DNA of 64,000 nt from Botryotinia globosa (taxonomy: Eukaryota > Ascomycota > Leotiomycetes > Helotiales > Sclerotiniaceae). Shown here piece after piece: positions 15,911-28,081 of this stretch (the stretch's first letter is position 1; each line of letters starts with the position of its first letter). Location: contig RCSZ01000004.1 of NCBI GenBank assembly GCA_014898425.1, forward strand, positions 1,612,001 to 1,676,000, read 5' to 3'. The notes under the pieces were generated by a model that was not told the origin of the DNA, did no database searches, and saw only the letters and a list, made by a program, of their open reading frames with translations. Both the position numbers and the translations under genes were made by a program.

Positions 15911-16311
15911 TACGGTTGGGCATATATATTATAATATTTGGCTATATTGATTAACAAAATATGATATATAATGGTAGTCAAGCAAAATACATATCGATTT
16001 TTCCTACACATTGATTTGAAAGAAAAATTCAGTTGAAATCCTTGAAATGTTTTAAAAATAAGGTTGTTTCTGAAATCATATGATTTTATACAAATTATAT
16101 AATCCAAATATCTTTTAAAATCTATAATAACTTTTTTTTAATAATCTATCAAAAAATACCTTCAGATTCACCCTACTTTTATTCATCCTGAAGGTTTGAT
16201 TGGCTATAAAATCACATATATAATCTTAACATAACATTTTAAACCAATCAAAAAACATTATAATATAGAAATATGTAATTCTCAGTCAAATATATAATCT
16301 GCCCAACCCTA
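15911..16311. mobile_element. hAT-type miniature inverted-repeat element (MITE)
   Basis: 401-base AT-rich element. The left end reads TACGGTTGGGCA and the right end, in reverse complement, reads TAGGGTTGGGCA: 11 of 12 bases match, with a weaker AT-rich extension of the inverted repeat inwards. It is flanked by perfect 8-base direct repeats CCTCCGAG at 15,903-15,910 and 16,312-16,319. An 8-bp target duplication plus TAGGGTTGGGC-like ends are the signature of the hAT superfamily. There is no transposase frame inside, so it is non-autonomous. The intact duplication suggests a relatively recent insertion. Superfamily assignment is inference from ends and duplication. Confidence 0.82.
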
Positions 16312-16319
16312 CCTCCGAG

Positions 16320-19300
16320 CCTCCTCCATTATTCAAGCAAAACCCACGAAATTTCTCCGGAAGCTAATACAGTATTTTGCTCTGAGAATTCCCCACTATC
16401 TGATAAGCAATACACGCCGGCGGCGATCCACTCCAGCTTTTTTTCTCTCGCTGCCCCGCCGAGTTTCCCATTATTGATTTGACACGAGAGACTACCTAGG
16501 TAGGGGTTTTCCCCGCTGTCCTCTAACACCTTTCAGGGTAGGTAGATGAGATTGCGAAAACTCTGAGAAGAATCCTCAGAGAAGGAGAAAGAAAGGAAAC
16601 ACGCGAACCCCAATTCATCTCCCGTTTCGCGGTCAAGCCACGCAAGAGAGATTCATGTTTCATAATACCCTTATGCGGACTGACTCGTAACGAGCCATTG
16701 ATTCGAAAAAGAGAGGGCTCGGTATTACCCCGTGTTTATACATTTAAGATGGGAGGGTCTCAGACTTTCTCCTGTGAGTGATTATGACGACAAGACTCTC
16801 GTAAGACAAGAAGGTCTTGATGGAAGAAGGGGGGCGAGGAGGAGGAGGAGGAGGGGAAGCTTCTATCTGAAAGAAGAGATGAAAATAAAGTTCCCAAGCC
16901 ATCCGCTAATATGTCAACTTCCACGCCGCCTCCCCAAATACCGAACCTACCTGCTTACCCGTCGTACCTGCACAAGTGATTACATATTCCCAAGCTCCCA
17001 ACTCGGATACACCGTCTCCATAGATTCCTTCATCATCGTCATCATCATCACTCCCCGATTCCCATTTTTTCTCTTGCCTCCCCCCTTCCCCCTTCCCCCT
17101 TCCCCCAAAAGTCTTTCACAACAGGCCCTTCTTCGGTGTCCTTTCGGCCAATAACCAGCAATAAGTCAAATCTCCAACCCAAATTTAAATTTGCATTGCG
17201 AGAGAAACGTCAGGAATAGTGGATAGCAAAAGTGGGCTTTCTCCAGAATCTACTCTAAACGCCCCGAGACAAAAAATGGGAAATGTCGTGACGGCGTCCT
17301 ACGAGCTACGTAGGGGACAAGGGACCAAGACCCCACGCTTAAAGGCATGATCTCGGGGAAATAGATCGAATCCACTTTATTTTGTCATATTTTTTTTCTT
17401 CATCTCGTCAGATTTAGGAAACTTGGGAATGTGTGTGCGCTTTGAAGAGATGGGGAGGGACGAACGGAAGCTATGGATTTCGTGAGGGAGATCAATTTGG
17501 AACTAAGTAGTGGGAATAGCTTCATGTTTTCCCTGGCCCTTTCGAGAGTCATACCGGCATCTGGGCAACGCAAGATTTGCAGATGTTTGAGCTTTCAAAC
17601 AAGGGTGGATACCAGGAGCTTGGGCGGATACAACCGGCACGAGCGGATGTAACTCAGTGTGGAGTAAAGGGTGGACTGAATGGTGGGGTCTCCATGTCCA
17701 ACCGCCGAAGTTTTGAGCGAAGGAATTACCTAAAGGAGATTTTGGGTTTCTGACCAATTGAGACGTCCTTGTTGTTTTCTTCAAGAGAAGAGTCAGAAGA
17801 CAGATTGCATAAGTTGGTATGTAATTACATAGATAAAAGAGATCTGTGACCATGAGGCTATTGATATGTAATTTGAAGAGGAAGATCGGTTCAACTCTTG
17901 TGATCTGCCGTGGTTTTACCCCTAGTCTGATGATTTTTCTATTTTGGTCTTTGTGCGGGTGAGGATCATCGTCGCCAAGATTGCTTTCGGCTGTTCGACC
18001 TTCTAAGTTCTAACAGGCTTCTAGAAGAAAATCACGGGCTCGGCTAATCTGTTTGCGTGTACAGAATGTCATTGGTGGACCTTCAGTTTCGCCGAAGTCA
18101 CGGAAGCTGGAGAGTTAAACCTGGGGCACAGTTTGGAGAGCTTGAGAACATGTTGGGGGTTGGGGGTTGGGGGTTGGGGGTTCGGGACTTGGAGGGCGGG
18201 TGATGTTAACATTTGCCATGGTGTTATCTCTATGTAGTAAGTTTTCTCTCTTATCTTTTTCACGTCTGCCATCTATTAGACATTGCGACATGGCTTTATC
18301 TTTTCCTTGTTTTGGTAGATGGCTTGATGACCATGACCAATGTGGGAAGAGACATACGAAAATGTTATGAACCAGACCTGGGTCATTCGGAATCTGACTC
18401 GTATTCGAATTTGTGTACCCCGGCATCTCCAGATTATTAACATCGTTACCTTTGTGCTACCTGTACAGTAGTCTTGGTCTGGTCTTCATAAAATCGGCGA
18501 GTCGGGGTCAGCGAAACCGTTATTCAACACGACGTCTACTTTCGGGGAAGTGAGAATATGCGATATTGTGGACACCTAAGCACAATGTATTCAGCGCTCT
18601 ATAAACCTATCATTCTTGATGCAGTATGGGGGTTTCTAACAATGTTACAGCTGATGCTGATGCTGATGCGATTGTCTCACACCAGGGGGTTTTCAGTAGT
18701 TAGCGACGCCCTCACGCCTTCACGAAAACACAAGATTGGTTCTATGCGTGGGGGTTGTACGGAGGATGGGAGCTGAGGTTTGAGAACTGGGGTAGTGAGG
18801 ATCCTTGTTGTGGGGTCAGGAAACGCGTCTTTTGACTTCCGTTCCCGTCCAGTGACTGAACTTTACTTATCTTTTCCCTTTTATAAATGGTTACCATGGA
18901 AAGATAGGCTTCGGACAACTCATCATCGAAATACAACCCTGAAGGAAGTAAGAGATACCATTAGATTGTTCTCCATATTCCTACTTTTGAAACACACATC
19001 CCCTCCACGAATTATAAGAGTCCATTGGGAGTCTCGATATTGTTTCCAGTAGATTTGAGCGCTTGGTATTGCATCAAATGCACTGAAGATCAATGCAACG
19101 GGGAACTGTGATTGCCTCGCCGGAGAACATGGGGTTGTGAATCGTCATGTTTCTCTCATACCAATTTTACGATGAACAATATCAGAAACCCTAATTTCAA
19201 AGGGGTTCATTCGGCTGTTCGGATGCACCGCGGCGGAGCGATACTATTCGAGCGTGTAAAGGGGGATGAGTGATGGAACGGTCGCCCGGTCTTCCAGCTA

Positions 19301-22300
19301 ATTGAGCCTCTAAGGATAATGTAAATTTATCTGGCATTCACAAAGTAACCTTACTGGATGGTGCTTCCCATGGGATGTTCATCCCAGTCAATGATTATGG
19401 TATTAATCAGGGATTCATTGGATTTCGAGTGAATGAGAGATACGCAAATTGCACGATATTGGTCTCAAATGGCGCTTTGAAGGAATCCTAGCCGGAAAAA
19501 GAAAGAAGGACAACTTTGATGAATGCGGGGCCGATCATACCCCAGGACTAATTTGTGGAGGGAAGAACGAACACCCGCATTGTCGGATAATTCCAAAAGG
19601 GTAATTCGTACTCAGGCACGACCCCCCTAATCAGGCCTTGTACCGTATTTTGGGCCGTCAAGGTGAGGATGGAAGGGGATAGATCACAGGAGAGGTGGAA
19701 GGAGGAAGGAGGAACGCAGTTTGAGATATCACCGTGCGTGGTGATACGGAGGCCATGTTCCGAATGTCAGATGTGTTATTGATCATCCAGACAAGATTCA
19801 GCGTTCACATTGGGATGGGAAATCAGGATTTACGGTAGATTCTTCGAGATGATGACATGGTTATGACTTTGTGACTATGACCAGATCTAGATGCAAAAAA
19901 AGCCTGGCAGATCATTGCATGAAAGTCGTGCTCAAATATATCGAGTGCACCACAGAATACAGGCAATACTTCAAATAGTTCAATCTATTGGATCAATAGA
20001 TATCTAGTCTAGACATCCAGCCTCATCTAAAATTAATCATCGTCTAGTGGTTTCGGTTCACGCACATTTGGACTAATTCCGATGCTCAACACACTTTCTC
20101 AATTGCCGCAACTAATTCCGATTCCATAAACTTCCCTTTGTCTATCTTCCTCAAACACGTGCGTGCATTTTCACATCTAATTTCAATTTTCATCTAAAGA
20201 TATCTAAAGACACGTGATATTACAAAAAATCATCCCACCAGCGCATAGCATAGCATACGATACGATCCCATCCATGTATTTGATGGACGGCTTTATTGTG
20301 GATCTTGATCCTCGAATATCTCCATACTTTCACATTAACAGAGTGGATTCCGAAATCTCCCGGTCCTTTTATCCTCGTACACTTTGAGCACTTTGAGCAC
20401 TTTTGCGCCAAACATTACTCGTCTGTCGTATCTTTCGTTGGCTGTTTCGATCCCGCGGTATCCCTCATCAGTAGTATTCATTTCGGTCTTTTTTTTTCAT
20501 CGTGGGGCACGTTTATTGAGTTTCATGGGGAAAAGAGACACGGTGACTATTACGTCCACAGACATTGTGAAATTAGATGAGACGGATGAGTTGGTATGCT
20601 GATAATTTCTCCGTCGCTACTGTGCGCACTGCGAATGGGTTGATGTCCGCGGCGGATACTCTTAACGCTGATGAGAAGAAGCCAGTTCGCAAATCAGTAG
20701 AATTATGCGCCCCATTCGCAGACGTGCAAAACCGAATGAATGGCTAGATACCACTTTCAGCTCCGAGCGGCGAGGAAAATGATGCTATCGTGAGGATGGG
20801 CGTGTCCATTCTGTCCGGAAACCGCAAATTAAATTCCCCATACCTTTCCAGGGCGTGCGATAAGCTTTTTGTTAGTGGTGTGCTAGGCCTTAACATCGAT
20901 GCATGTTGCTGTGCTGCATTCACATACATCTGGGATATTGGCTGTGGGAATGTTGGATCAGACATGTGAAAAGGTCGATGGGTTATATTTTATTATTCTT
21001 GTGCAAATTTTCAGTCCACTGTCCGTTTTGGGTACGAGGTAAGGAAACTGATTATTATACCCCGTTTTGCCAACGATACTCTCTTATATTGTATTCATTG
21101 GGGACCCCGGACCCAAGAGGCACTACTGCTTTTTTTCATAGAGAAACGATGCAAACCTCCAAGACATGCCAACTCTAAGTGTCAGCTTGGAGCCTTGGAG
21201 ATACCAAAGTATCGGGTAAAGCAGGGGATTCGGAAAAGTTTTCTTCCTTCTCCAGATCAAAAAGAGTGACGACTCCTCGATATCACAGCCAGATGTACAA
21301 TTTCTTGCAATCGGCATTGTACATGTCATCTTTCATATCTCGAAAACTCTATTTCATGTTTGTAGGTTTCAGTATCCCAGTTAGTCAATATTACATACAT
21401 CACTTTCCCCGGAATCTTGCATATACGCTCGCTCTCTTTTTAACTTGTGTTCTTATCAACGCCAATTTAATGTCAAGAAACGTGCTCTAGACATTGGAGG
21501 TGGCAAGATCTGGGCACTTCTTATACGTTCTCGAAGTTCTATTTTATGTTCCATTCATTGAGCTCACCAGGCTATCACGGCGCCGCATTTCCGACTACAC
21601 GAATAAAGGCTTGAGACTTTGGCTAGTTCGTGTCCCGCAGAGCTAGATCCTAGTCTAGGTCTATCTCCTGAGAAATTTTGAACAATGAATATGGTTATAA
21701 GCCTGGTATCTAGATATGGCTAATCAAATACGATGGCACTTACCGTTTCCCAAGTCCACCTACGGAGGATTATAGTAATGCAAATACTTTCCTTTATCTC
21801 TTCCCTCTACGCTCCTACCCCTCCATCACCCATTCTGTCCATATCAAATTAGCCATTGCAATTTCCTTCATTTCGTATGATCGATCCATCCCCGAATAGT
21901 CACAGTCCCAGATATAATACTGCTTACCAAGAGACAGAATGATAAATTTCCAGCCCAGCACAAAACACCAACACACATGAAGTGGGAACCAACTATAATC
22001 CAATTTCATGCCAATACGGAGAATACCCCTCCAAGATTTTCTAAAATTCCAACAATTATTACCTAGAGGCTAGTGCTGCCAAATCCCCACAATCTGAACG
22101 AAATCCCGCTTGACCTATCCGTTACTATTATCAACTCTCCACCTTTTAGGGTAAAAAGGCCCTTTTAGGACTTAAGTCAGGCTTGCGAAGCCCCAAGTCC
22201 TACACAATCTTGTATTTAGCGGAGGAGGACACCCACTTAGGAAGGGGCGTGGTGATAATTCCAAGATTCTATAACCAAACTTTCCAGGGGACGGACGGGC

Positions 22301-22990
22301 TTTGAGAAAGAGAAACAGAGGCCGGACAGGTGAACAGAAAGCGCGGAGGAAGTTGAAAAAGCGCATGCTAAACGAGGGGAAAATACGCCACATAGGCCTT
22401 TATCGTTCATCACGTCAAATCACGCTCTCCCACCCGGACATACTATTTCCATTTCCATCCCGTAACAACAATACACCGTAACCGCTCATCCGTCTTATTC
22501 GTCCAGCCTTCGAAATGACCTTCCCTTTCCATGTCTTCGAAGATCCCATGCGTATTACTATATAATTTTACCTGGAAAGAAAGAAAGAAAGGAAAATTAA
22601 AACATTATAAAACCTCGTAAAACAACACTAATGTCAGGGCCACCGAAACACACCCCGCTGTTCCAACTCACTCGGCACTTGATTTATGCTTGAAATACTT
22701 GGAATTATGCTGAGAGTGGCAGTGATTTGGGTGGTCGGATGTTCCTGTTCGATATTTGGTCGGCTGTTGGAACGAGCCGCGAAACCCAGGTATCTACGTG
22801 TGGGTGGATGGGGATTTAGGTCATGCCATGAAATACCCGAAGCTATACCGGTAGCGCCTGGGGAATCGTGGAGGAGAGGAGCCTTTGGATTTGCGCGGTC
22901 ACTCGGTCTCCAGTGATTTTGAGAGGGATTGTGGAGAGGAGTGAATAGGTGGTGGGAAGCGAGGAGAAGAGGAGAAAGAGAGGATGAATG
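16320..22990. other. Long intergenic region, no gene supported
   Basis: 6.7 kb with no frame above 140 codons that looks coding. It contains an AGGAGG/poly-purine patch near 16,830-16,860, a (TTGGGGG)n G-quadruplex-type run at 18,152-18,185 and CCCCCTTCC repeats at about 17,080-17,105. I see no tRNA, rRNA or clear transposon ends in it. A multi-exon gene with small exons cannot be fully excluded without transcript data. Confidence 0.5.
18152..18185 (+). repeat. (TTGGGGG)n G-quadruplex-type run
   Basis: Four consecutive five-G tracts separated by TT, with a following GGG. This meets the usual definition of an intramolecular G-quadruplex on the plus strand. It is short and isolated, so it is not a telomere. 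Confidence 0.8.
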
Positions 22991-22992
22991 TA

Positions 22993-23356
22993 CAGAAGAA
23001 CTTGGTTATACCGGACTGAGATTTTCGACCAATCAAATCCGGTATATCCAAGATTCCGGTATAAAAAATAATGGCCCAAGCTTTCTAATCAAAATTTATA
23101 TCCGATTTCAGTTTCAAATCCCGATATTTTTGAAAAAATCATGTGACTAAAGCGAATTATGCTTATTAATCAAAAAAAAGCTTATTCGGCTAAATTTACC
23201 ACCAAACTTTACACCGGATTCATGAAAAAAGTGTCCGGTATACCGGTATATCCAAAAAATCCGGTATCACTATATAAAAAGTGTTCAAATAAGGAAATTA
23301 TTCCGATATATCCAAGATTCCGGTATATCCCAGTCCGGTATAACCAAGTTTTTCTG
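22993..23356. mobile_element. TA-flanked Tc1/mariner-type MITE
   Basis: 364-base element with 26-base terminal inverted repeats (22,993-23,018 and 23,331-23,356) that match at 25 of 26 positions; the ends begin CAGAA and contain CTTGGTTATACCGGACTG. It is bounded on both sides by TA (22,991-22,992 and 23,357-23,358), the target duplication of Tc1/mariner elements. Sub-terminal copies of a TATATCCAAGATTCCGGTAT unit occur near both ends (23,042-23,061 and 23,307-23,326), in addition to a third CCGGTATA cluster in the middle. There is no transposase frame. It is a non-autonomous element, probably present elsewhere in the genome. Confidence 0.83.
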
Positions 23357-23358
23357 TA

Positions 23359-26300
23359 GATGTTGGTTGTTGGTTGGCGACCAAACTTTCACGACCCCGA
23401 AGTCTTACCGCCAGTTTTGTGCCGTTGGAGAAATAACATTGACATGTTGATGGTCATGTGCTCGGATCTTCTCTTGCCGAGAATAAGATCGTCTATCACG
23501 AGAGTATAAAGGATTATCTTTCGGTAGGTTTACATATCTATCCAACAAACTATTGGCATTTTTCAGCCCTTTCAGCTTTCTTTCCTTTTTCCCAGTTGGC
23601 AAAGAGATTGAAGGCGTCGCGTGAGTGATCCAACCGAAGTCGGAAAATCACTGTAAATCGCGTCCTGGAATATTTGAGGCAAGAGCGCTTCGAGTGCCTG
23701 GATGGTTGGCTGTCGTGAATTTTCCACAGTCCAAGAATTATTCATATTGTTATGATACATGGAGTTGTGAAAGATTTTCTTCTCAGCTCGAGTGTGTTGT
23801 TCATTTGGTCATGCGACCATGGTATCATGATAATCCAGTGGATGATGTCGATTTGCAAGTGGATTGCGTGGTAGAGTTGTCGGATTTCGAGATATTGCAT
23901 ACTGGCTATGGGGTACCCCGGAAACTTTTACCGTATTGCGGGGCATGATCATCAGCTAGACAGGGCTTGATGGTCCTCACGGTGAGTCAGTGATGTGCGG
24001 TTGCCTTTTGCAAGGAAAATCTCTTCATGCGTTGGGTCGATGATCATCCGGGCTGCAGAATATCACTGGTGGTGTTATCAAGCTGTGCCGAGAAAGGTAA
24101 TGAGTTGTGAATGAAGTATCTTGGCATTTGAATGATGCCCATGATTATTGGGGGGGATAGAGAAGCATGTTGGCGACAATCTTAAAGTTGTCATTTGTAT
24201 TTGTCGTTGTTAGTATTGATTTGCTACGCTTATAAAATTAGCTACACTAGCACGATATTTGTTGTTGAGGTGTCAAGATTTCCTATCCTGGAAGGACGCA
24301 AGAATTCGAGTTGCTATCGCCTGATTTGTATTGTGCAAATGGGGTGACGAATATAAGAGAACTTTAGGTTTGGATGTACGTTTCTCACTCTCAGCATATA
24401 TTTGATGTATGAGTGGCTATATCTCGACCATAAATCAAGGTTGCAAATTGATATTCGCATGGATTGATGCGCTCGCCCGAAATCGTTGAGTTCACAGATA
24501 TTACAGGTCCACCTATCTAAATCTCTAGGAGCAAAATAATAATACAAGAAGTCCTTTGAGAGTAGTGTCCGACTGCAACATACGATTTCTAGAATAGTGG
24601 TCCAAAGTATAGAGTTTGGAATGACATCATTTTCTCAAGGAAGAGTGTAAATACATATTGCTTCGGCTAAATGTTGATCTGAATGACGAAGGGGGTGGGT
24701 AGTCGTTTTACGAATAATTTTACTATGAATTGAGGAATGTTAGTCAACCATACTTTGATGCTTCTTCGTCTTCTGACATCGATGTATGAGAACTTTGTCG
24801 ACGTCATTGTATCCAGGTTGCAATCGATTTTTTAACAAGACTTTCTGTGGGCAGTAGATTGATTTCCCACTCCTTTCATTGTATTCGAGTTGGATATTTG
24901 ATAGACGGAGTCTTGAGATTGTACATAACCTACCTTGTAGATGTCAACTCTAATATCGCTTCCGGTGAGAATGCCCTCATTAATTGTTGACGCGGCGGGT
25001 GAGTTTTGGTGACAGTACACTATAAAAGGAGGGATAATGTTATTGTCTTGATTGAATTGATTCTTGTAGCTTTCTTGAACTGAGAAACAATGTTAGTACA
25101 ATCTCTTCCACAATAATTTCGTAGTGATTGCTTCAGGTAAGAATCTGTTCTGCATATTTACCGCGCTCCCTTAAGTTCTTGATGGGAAATACCTAGGTTT
25201 CCCTAACTCCTAAACTTCCCAAGAGCTCAGTAATCATTTGCATCACGGATATAGAAACTTATAATACTTTCAAGCACGTTACCATCAATTTAATTTCCTT
25301 GCAGACCAAGTTAAATAGGTCTCCCAGAAATCTGCTCTCGTTCTTCCATTGCGCGCTTGTAAACTCCTCTTGCGTATGCAACTAATCCTTCATTATCGAG
25401 TTTTATCTTTTCCTTTCCAGAGATCAAGTCCTTCCCAGCCTTGTTTCTGCGTTTTTCGAGTTGTTGCCCTACGAAATCATTAGTTCTTGATTCGTACTTC
25501 TCGGGTGCTTTGCTATAAGGCCTTGTTTTGATTGCTCATCTTCAGGTCCTGGGAACTTAATAAATTTCTTAAAAAAGCTCTAATATTGTTGTGCTTTGGA
25601 ATCTCAAGAGTGTATTCCAAGTCAGCCTAGAGTCGAACCATCCTGCTTGTCAGCAGTTTGAAGAAATCATCAGCGTAGGCGCCAAAGCTAGGATATGGCA
25701 AAGTCTAGCCTACCAAGGAAAGAAAAATCGCACTGACATTGAGGGCGTTATTCCCTAGAGTTCTATCCGCACTTTAATTTGCTGTTGTTAAATGTCCTAA
25801 ACCATTGCTTCGATTCCTTTGCGGCCATTGACAGGCTGCTCCGAGACGACGAATTCTTCCGCCTCAATCTGTTAATCTGCAAGAAATTTCTGGCCATCTG
25901 ATTCTATCTGGTGATCTGCTAAGCTACATTTGAAAATTAGAACTGATGGTAGCAGTTGTAGTCGGCAAGTTTTTTCAACACCGTATGAACTTCTCCTCTT
26001 TTTTCCTCCCTTATAGTATTGTAATTAGTATGCGCTAGTAATACTGCGGTTGATATCAGACCTATCATACGCTGTATAGTAGATATTAAAGTCAATAACA
26101 TCGATGACTGTAGATATCATACAAAACGAGTATTACTGACTCTTTGTGTAGGCCACAGAAGAAGTGGTACTTACATACCAGGTCCTAAATGAAAATCTTG
26201 TATTTTCTTTGGGGAGCTAAGGCATGTATTGGGATAACAATCCTTATAAAGGATTGCTCTGAGCCTAGCCCTCTCGCTTCTTTCCACACAGTAGGCTAAT

Positions 26301-28081
26301 GACTTGAGACTATTCGCCTACATTCGTATATACACAATGTGCTGCAATTCCGGAATTTGTACATTTAAGCTTGGATTTATACATTCCCAAGGAAATCGCC
26401 TCTGTCAAAGACAGATTATTCAGTGACAAATTTTTTTAAGGCTGGTGTTCAGTTAACTTTAACCGTAGATTACTTTCATGCCTCCTAAAAGCCATTTAGT
26501 TACTCTTGTACTCTGGAACTGAAAGACAATCACTTTTATGCTTCTTATATTCTATGATATGTTCTCTGATAGATTGTATATAGAATTGGCTGTAGAAAGT
26601 ACCTCGAAATTATAGATTTCAACCTGTAGTAGTCAAAAAGGGTTGTTTTTCTGTTTCGAAAATTCAAAGGAAAAATGGCAACACACCTATAGAATCTACA
26701 ATTCCCTCATAGAATCCACCCCTCATTCCACTATAGAATCTAGCCCAGAGTGATCGGGTTCTATCGACTAAGGGTAGATTCTATAATAGATTCCAAAAGA
26801 TATAAAAGTAAAACAGATATAGTTTCGAGAGTATGAGATATATTATTGAAATATTTTCAGGAAATTCAATACTTACTACTGAAGTAGAACGTGTCTGAAA
26901 TACAGAAGATACTACTTACGAGACTACCCCTTTGAGCTCCAAAGATTCTCACAACATTCTGTAGAAATCTTCATTCATCTTGATCAGCCTAGCTTTCCAA
27001 GTTGAAACCATGCTTTTCTCTCCTTTACAGGTGAAGAGACCAGAGGAGAGAAGTTGATGTGCATTCTTATATTTATTGACATTGGTTCCTATACATATAG
27101 ACACTATCATCTTAGCTTTTTGATAAAGTTACCTTGTAACGTAGGTATTGAAGATAATCGGAATATGATTTTTTTTTGTAACACTCAATGATGACTAGGT
27201 GCCTCCTTAGCAGATCACTTTGAGAAGTTATTGCACCTTCAAGGTATTGTTGTCAAGACAGGTTTGTCATGAGATCGACAAACTTAACCGCGAGAAGATG
27301 AAAATAAGGATAAAATCGCTTGTCATACCGTGTAGAAAGGGAGTCTCCGATATAGACCGAAGTCCATCCAACATTATCGTCTAGCACTACCAGACTTCAG
27401 ACCGTGGAGTTCGCATTCATGAATGAATTGAAAGCCGGGTCGTTGAGAGTGATGGTAAGTTTTCTTTCTTTTTGAACTTTGACGCGGTTATTAGCACACC
27501 AAGTAGTCTGCGAGAAAAGCTACAAACATCAACAAATTATTCGCCCCACCAAGACTGATTACCCAGATAGTATCCAGTCTTGGTGTTCGATTCATTTGCA
27601 CAGGTATATACACAGGTATATGCAGGTATCTGTTCCTCAATCAATCTGAGGATGATTTCCAGTCAAAAAATAAAGCGACGCCAATGCCACAACTCAAAAG
27701 ATAATTATCGAAAGAGAGGAAACGTGACAATCATGTGACAGCACCCATTCGCTAAACGTCATCGATTAAAATGCGGGGAGAGATCTTCAGGTCCAGACTC
27801 CACATTAGTATTGGCATCACCGACTTTAGGCATACAAAACCATGAAGATGGGAATTGTTATCGACGATTCGTTTTATTATGGGAATCTGCAAGTTTTTAT
27901 TGCTTTCTGCGTTTGTGATCATAGTTTGCCAGCGTGAATACATTTGAAATGCTTTCCTAGCTAGTAGTTTCTCTTTCTCTATCTCTATCTCCTTTTGATT
28001 CGATTCCTCAATAATTTCTCACATCTTCACTTAAAAATATTACGTCTGTTACTCACATTTTGGAAGAAACAGTCCGCAATC
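23359..28081. other. Intergenic DNA with decayed repeats
   Basis: No gene supported. From about 25,020 to 27,750 there is no open frame of 60 codons on either strand, which is unusual for ordinary intergenic DNA of this composition and fits an old, stop-rich relic. The minus strand at about 25,650-25,700 can be read as a FGAYADDFF stretch, reminiscent of the reverse transcriptase YADD box, but stops surround it. The 26,690-26,840 segment carries several TATAGAATCTA units and matches the AT-rich island at 13.2 kb. Confidence 0.5.
26690..26840. repeat. Less decayed fragment related to the 13.2-kb island
   Basis: Holds four ATAGAATCYA units, two of which form a short inverted pair (TATAGAATCTAC near 26,690 and GTAGATTCTATA near 26,774). 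The stretch 26,779-26,838 aligns without gaps to 13,171-13,230; most differences are C or G here against T or A there. Confidence 0.65.

Noticed and set aside
17503..17853. 116-codon minus-strand frame with a hydrophobic start
   Set aside because: No family resemblance, no cysteine pattern of a secreted protein, and composition like the surrounding non-coding DNA.
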